Shown piece by piece: positions 15,128 to 15,178 of a stretch of DNA of 15,178 nucleotides; position 1 is the first letter of the stretch; the number at the start of each line of letters is the position of its first letter. The DNA is from Zelonia costaricensis (Eukaryota; Euglenozoa; Kinetoplastea; Trypanosomatida; Trypanosomatidae). The notes below the pieces were generated by a model. It was not told where the DNA came from. It did not search any database and was given only the letters and a program-made list of their open reading frames with translations. The position numbers and the translations under genes were made by a program. Where the stretch lies: positions 1 through 15,178 of the forward strand of contig JASAOO010002962.1 of assembly GCA_030849075.1 (NCBI GenBank), read 5' to 3'.

Positions 15128-15178
15128 GGAATCACGGCGTTCGCACGAGTGCCCCTTCTCACTTGTCCGCCTCTTCGC

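Larger units (their letters stand above)
14698..15178. other. Non-coding leader region upstream of the MORN/FYVE gene
   Basis: No gene is seen. On the sense (minus) strand this region is strongly pyrimidine-rich, with a CT block at 15045-15127 made of GAGA/GGGAGG/GGGAAG repeats on the plus strand and another T-rich tract at 14884-14909. It should contain the end of the upstream gene's 3' UTR, lying to the right of the window, and the 5' UTR of the MORN/FYVE gene. Open frames here are Ser/Leu/Phe-rich products of the CT bias. Confidence 0.65.

Noticed and set aside
1..15178. CRISPR array, transposon ends, tRNA or other structured RNA gene
   Set aside because: No regularly spaced direct repeats with unique spacers, no long terminal or inverted repeats, no reverse transcriptase or transposase motifs, and no tRNA-like A/B box pair were found by eye.

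Overview
This window looks like nuclear DNA of a trypanosomatid protist, most likely from the Leishmania/Leptomonas/Crithidia group. This is inferred from layout and composition; no species marker is present. The grounds are two very long intronless, GC-rich reading frames on the same (minus) strand, separated by kilobases of low-complexity DNA. That intergenic DNA holds TG/CA, GA/CT and homopolymer-G runs. Polypyrimidine tracts followed by AG lie just upstream of the start codons, which is the signal for spliced-leader trans-splicing and coupled polyadenylation in these organisms. I see no bacterial signals, tRNA or rRNA genes, transposon or CRISPR array.

Transcription runs right to left. 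From the right: 14698-15178 is a non-coding leader with polypyrimidine tracts and a TG repeat. 7372-14697 encodes a 2441-residue protein with roughly 25 MORN-type repeats in several blocks. It carries two FYVE-type zinc fingers: a divergent one at about 1201-1309 and a near-canonical one at about 1752-1829. An unrecognised, partly ordered C-terminal region follows. 4745-7371 is a 2.6 kb intergenic stretch with no believable gene. 818-4744 encodes a 1308-residue, mostly disordered Ser/Ala/Pro/Gln-rich protein. It ends in a cytochrome b5-like haem domain whose flanking motif and His-His spacing match the N-terminal half of NCB5OR (CYB5R4), with no reductase domain after it. 1-817 is non-coding and contains a polypyrimidine block probably serving the next gene to the left, outside the window.

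Neighbours in a trypanosomatid transcription unit need not share a pathway, so adjacency is weak functional evidence here. From their domains, the MORN/FYVE protein is probably a membrane or cytoskeleton scaffold able to bind phosphatidylinositol 3-phosphate. The second protein is probably a haem-binding electron-transfer or haem/sterol-binding module on a long flexible tail. The points most worth following up are the double-FYVE/MORN architecture, the reductase-less NCB5OR-like module with a nearby Cys cluster, and CAG repeats read in all three frames as Gln, Ala and Ser.
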